Assembly: GCA_964618215.1 (NCBI GenBank)
Contig: CAZTZE010000011.1
Location: 30,135-94,134, forward strand
Reading direction: 5' to 3'
Source of the DNA: CG2-30-58-95 sp964618215
GTDB lineage: Bacteria > Chloroflexota > Anaerolineae > Anaerolineales > Villigracilaceae
DNA: 64,000 nucleotides
Numbering within the stretch: the stretch's first letter is position 1; each line of letters opens with the position of its first letter. Shown piece by piece: positions 61,246 to 64,000 of this stretch. The notes beneath the pieces are model-generated. The model had not been told where the DNA came from, made no database searches, and worked only from the letters and a program-made list of their open reading frames with translations. The position numbers and the translations under genes are program-made.

Positions 61246-64000
61246 ATGACTGAATACCAGTTGCCCAAAGCCTACGATTTCAAATCCACCGAGGCGCGCA
61301 TCTACGCCATGTGGGAAAAAGGCGGCTATTTCAAGCCGTCCAACGACCCGAACCAGCCCGGCTTCGACCCGGCGAAAAAGCCCTTCGTCATTTCGATTCC
61401 GCCGCCGAATGTGACCGGCGAATTGCACCTCGGCCACGCCATGTTCGTCTCGATGGAAGACCTGATGATCCGCTATCACCGCATGAAGGGCATCCCCGCG
61501 CTGTGGCTGCCAGGCAGCGACCACGCCGGCATCGCCACCCAGTTGCAGGTGGAGAAAGACCTGATGCGCACCGAAGAGGTGACCCGCGAGGAACTTGGGC
61601 GCGAAAAATTCATCCAGCGCGCCTGGACGTGGAAAGTGAAGTATCACAGCATCATCAGCAACCAGATCCGCCGCCTGGGCGCCTCCTGCGACTGGGAGCG
61701 CGAGCGCTTCACGCTGGATGATGGCCTGTCGCGCGCGGTGCGGGAGGCCTTCGTGCGTTTGTACGAGAAGGGACTCATCTATCGCGGCCCGCGGCTGGTC
61801 AACTGGTCGCCGGGACTGAAGACGGCGGTCAGCGATTTGGAAGTGGAGTACAGCGAAGAGGATGTGACGCTGTATTATTTCAAATACATTTTGGCAGAGA
61901 CCTGTGAGGTCTCTGAGACCTCACAGGTCTATATACCCGTTGCCACCATCCGCCCCGAAACCATCCTCGGCGACACGGCGGTGGCGGTGCATCCCGAAGA
62001 TGAACGCTACAAAAAATACATCGGGCGCAAGGTCATCGTGCCGAGGCTGGGGCGCGAGATCCCGGTCATCGCCGATGAGTATGTCTCGCGCGAGTTCGGA
62101 ACGGGCGCGCTCAAGGTCACGCCCGGCCACGACCCGAATGACTACGCCATCGCCCAACGCCACAACCTGCCCATCATTTCTGTCTTGGATGAGGCGGCGC
62201 GTGTCACCGCAAGCGGCGGCCCGTACCAGGGTCAGGACAGATTCGAGTGCCGCAAAAACCTATGGGCGGATATGGCGGCGGCTGGTCTGACCATCAAGAC
62301 CGAGCCGTACCGCACGACCATCCCGCGTTCCGAGCGCGGCGGCGAGATCGTCGAGCCGATGATCTCCACGCAGTGGTTCGTCAAGATCGCGCCGCTGGCC
62401 GAGGCCGCGCTGGAGGCGGTGAAAGATGGCCGCATCCGCATCGTGCCGGAGCGTTTCGAAAAGATCTATTACAACTGGCTCGAAAATATCAAGGATTGGT
62501 GCATCAGCCGCCAGTTGTGGTGGGGACACCGCATCCCGGTCTGGTACTGCGCCGATTGCGGCGAGCAGACCTGCACCCGCGAGGACCCGACCCAGTGCGC
62601 TCATTGCGGTTCGGCAAAGATCGAGCAGGACCCGGATGTGCTGGATACCTGGTTCTCCTCCGGGTTGTGGCCGTTCTCCACCCTCGGCTGGCCGGATGAG
62701 ACGCCGGATTACAAATATTTCTACCCAACCTCCATCCTGGAGACCGGTTATGATATCCTGTTCTTCTGGGTGGCGCGCATGATCATGGACGGGTTGGAAT
62801 TCACCGGCCAGGTTCCGTTCCACACCGTGTACCTGCACGGTCTGATCCGCGACGAGAACGGGCAGAAGATGTCCAAAAGCAAGGGCAACGTGATCGACCC
62901 ACTGCCGGTGATGGACGATTTCGGCACCGACGCGCTGCGCTTCACCCTGCTGGTCGGCTCCACCCCCGGCAACGATGTGAACATGGACATTAAAAAGGTG
63001 GAGGCCAACCGCAACTTCGCCAACAAGATGTGGAATGTGGGGCGGTTCGTGATTGCGGAAATTAGTAAATTAGGAATCAGTAAACCAGGAGATATAGAAA
63101 CGAAGAATCTCCCCACTTATCAATCTACCGATCTACAAACTACTGATTTACCAAGTACTGATTTACTAATTATTGATCTGCCAATTTACTCCCTCGCTGA
63201 CTCCTGGATCTGGGCGCGCCTGCAAGCCCTCATCCGCGAGGTCGAGCGCCTCTTCCAGACCTTCCAATACGGCGAGGCCGGGCGGCAGATCTACGATTTC
63301 TTCTGGACGGAGTTCGCCGACTGGTACGTGGAGGTGGCGAAGTTGCAGTTGCAGAGAGCAGAGAGTAGAGAGCAGACAATAGTGACGCTGGTGCGCGTGC
63401 TGGATATTTGTTTGCGCCTGCTGCACCCCTTCACGCCGTTTGTGACCGAAGAACTCTGGGGACATCTCCGCAACGCCACTCGTCACTCGTCACTCGTCAC
63501 TCTCTCACGCGACTGGCCCGACGCCCTCATCATCGCCCCCTGGCCGGAGCCGCGCCCCGAAGAGGGCTGGGAGATGGCAAAAGTGGCCGACTTCACGCTG
63601 ATCCAGGAAATTGTCCGTTCCATCCGCAACGCCCGCGCCGAGAAGAGGGTCAGCCCCGCCAGGCGCATCCCGGCGGCGATAGCCGGCGGCGCAAAGACGG
63701 CTTTGCTGGAGGAGCAGGCCAGCGTCATTGCCGCGCTAGCGGGACTCGACGCTTCACGTTCCACGCTCCACAAATCTCTTGCGGCGAAGCCGGAGGACAG
63801 TGTCGCCCTCGTCGTCGGCGCGGTGGAGGTCTACCTGCCGCTGGTTGGCCTGGTGGATACCGCCGGAGAGCGCGCCCGGCTGGAGAAGGAACTGGCCGAT
63901 ACCCAGGCGCAGATTGACCGCCTGGAAAAACTGCTGGCGAGCGAGTTTGCCAGCAAAGCCCCGGCTGCGGTCGTCCAGAAGGAACGCGGGAAACTGTCTG
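61246..64000 (+). CDS. valS: Valyl-tRNA synthetase (3' end outside window)
   Basis: Class I synthetase charging tRNA-Val; about 918 residues are visible and the frame is open to the window end. Opening LPKAYDFKSTEARIYAMWEK, HIGH motif HLGHAM, editing (CP1) domain, GLWPFSTLGWPDETPDY, KMSKS motif GQKMSKSKGNVIDP, and a C-terminal coiled-coil arm starting (GERARLEKELADTQAQID) near the end. Four in-frame stretches derive from repeats: a palindrome at 61897-61929 (AETCEVSETSQV) in the editing domain; 63060-63180 (about 40 residues, ISKLGISKPGDIE and following); about 63350-63382 (QLQRAESREQTI); and about 63478-63506 (RHSSLVTLS). An AAGGAG site precedes the ATG at 61246, 9 bases after the previous stop. 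Confidence 0.95.
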   Translation, partial: MTEYQLPKAYDFKSTEARIYAMWEKGGYFKPSNDPNQPGFDPAKKPFVISIPPPNVTGELHLGHAMFVSMEDLMIRYHRMKGIPALWLPGSDHAGIATQLQVEKDLMRTEEVTREELGREKFIQRAWTWKVKYHSIISNQIRRLGASCDWERERFTLDDGLSRAVREAFVRLYEKGLIYRGPRLVNWSPGLKTAVSDLEVEYSEEDVTLYYFKYILAETCEVSETSQVYIPVATIRPETILGDTAVAVHPEDERYKKYIGRKVIVPRLGREIPVIADEYVSREFGTGALKVTPGHDPNDYAIAQRHNLPIISVLDEAARVTASGGPYQGQDRFECRKNLWADMAAAGLTIKTEPYRTTIPRSERGGEIVEPMISTQWFVKIAPLAEAALEAVKDGRIRIVPERFEKIYYNWLENIKDWCISRQLWWGHRIPVWYCADCGEQTCTREDPTQCAHCGSAKIEQDPDVLDTWFSSGLWPFSTLGWPDETPDYKYFYPTSILETGYDILFFWVARMIMDGLEFTGQVPFHTVYLHGLIRDENGQKMSKSKGNVIDPLPVMDDFGTDALRFTLLVGSTPGNDVNMDIKKVEANRNFANKMWNVGRFVIAEISKLGISKPGDIETKNLPTYQSTDLQTTDLPSTDLLIIDLPIYSLADSWIWARLQALIREVERLFQTFQYGEAGRQIYDFFWTEFADWYVEVAKLQLQRAESREQTIVTLVRVLDICLRLLHPFTPFVTEELWGHLRNATRHSSLVTLSRDWPDALIIAPWPEPRPEEGWEMAKVADFTLIQEIVRSIRNARAEKRVSPARRIPAAIAGGAKTALLEEQASVIAALAGLDASRSTLHKSLAAKPEDSVALVVGAVEVYLPLVGLVDTAGERARLEKELADTQAQIDRLEKLLASEFASKAPAAVVQKERGKLS

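Noticed and set aside
1..64000. Insertion sequences, integrase-bearing islands or prophage
   Set aside because: No transposase, integrase or phage structural gene was seen; the accessory genes lie singly or in pairs among core genes.

Overview
The window looks like chromosomal DNA of a Chloroflexota bacterium, most likely class Anaerolineae. Pointers are the moderately high G+C, Thr/Pro-rich lipoproteins ending in LAAC-type lipoboxes, SpoVS, a divergent PlsY, a glycyl-radical enzyme, a T-box on valS, many -10 boxes placed only 6-9 bases before the start codon (leaderless mRNAs), and large numbers of short palindromic or iterated-word repeats. This is inferred from protein character; there is no rRNA to confirm it.

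Layout. 1-2.4 kb: PcrA/UvrD helicase (cut by the window edge) and MscL. 2.8-13.3 kb: a peptide/solute ABC transporter (two family-5 binding proteins, two permeases, two ATPases), with a BrnT/BrnA-like module, a TumE-like module, a chimeric gene remnant and a MITE-like element lying between the binding-protein genes. 13.3-19.7 kb: HAD phosphatase, metallophosphoesterase, alpha/beta-hydrolase lipoprotein, lipoyl synthase, NfeD protease, tRNA-Gly and tRNA-Ile2. 20-29.9 kb: AAA/DUF4143 ATPase, glycyl-radical enzyme, DEAD-box helicase, HicAB, MutS2, dual-specificity phosphatase. 30-38 kb: two thiolase-like plus two DUF35 genes split by a GxxExxY gene, a second AAA/DUF4143 ATPase, a Gfo/Idh oxidoreductase and a CitE-like lyase. 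38-46 kb: pRiA4b-type protein, EamA transporter, lipoprotein, class V aminotransferase, YwbE-like protein, GIY-YIG nuclease, AlkD-like protein, a MerB-family gene with an in-frame TGA, and a GH5 glycosidase. 46-54 kb: PaeR7I/XhoI-like restriction-modification, MntA/HepT, two radical-SAM genes, PlsY, DsbA-like protein. 54-64 kb: two deoxynucleoside kinases, lamin-tail protein, SpoVS, a cluster of DnaA boxes, a nucleotidyltransferase, and a T-box operon ending in valS (cut by the window end).

Five things stand out. (1) The second binding protein of the transporter is circularly permuted relative to the first. (2) The MerB-family gene carries a TGA where I expect the conserved active-site cysteine, followed at suitable spacing by a hairpin with a GGUC loop: a candidate selenoprotein, complicated by an upstream one-base frameshift. 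(3) Six times, an accessory gene or module (TA pair, R-M pair, radical-SAM pair, ATPase, phosphoesterase, small ORF) sits between an intact host gene and a second, partial copy of the end of that gene, suggesting cargo insertion with target duplication or homology-assisted capture. (4) Short palindromic and iterated repeats have entered many places, including in frame inside MutS2, ValS, the glycyl-radical enzyme, HAD and MscL, and inside the valS T-box leader. A GxxExxY nuclease-family gene sits inside one such palindrome whose empty form occurs elsewhere. (5) A cluster of perfect DnaA boxes beside an AT-rich stretch at 56.7-57.05 kb is a candidate replication origin.

No transposase, integrase, rRNA or CRISPR array was found. 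All functional calls rest on motif recognition by eye, without database searches.
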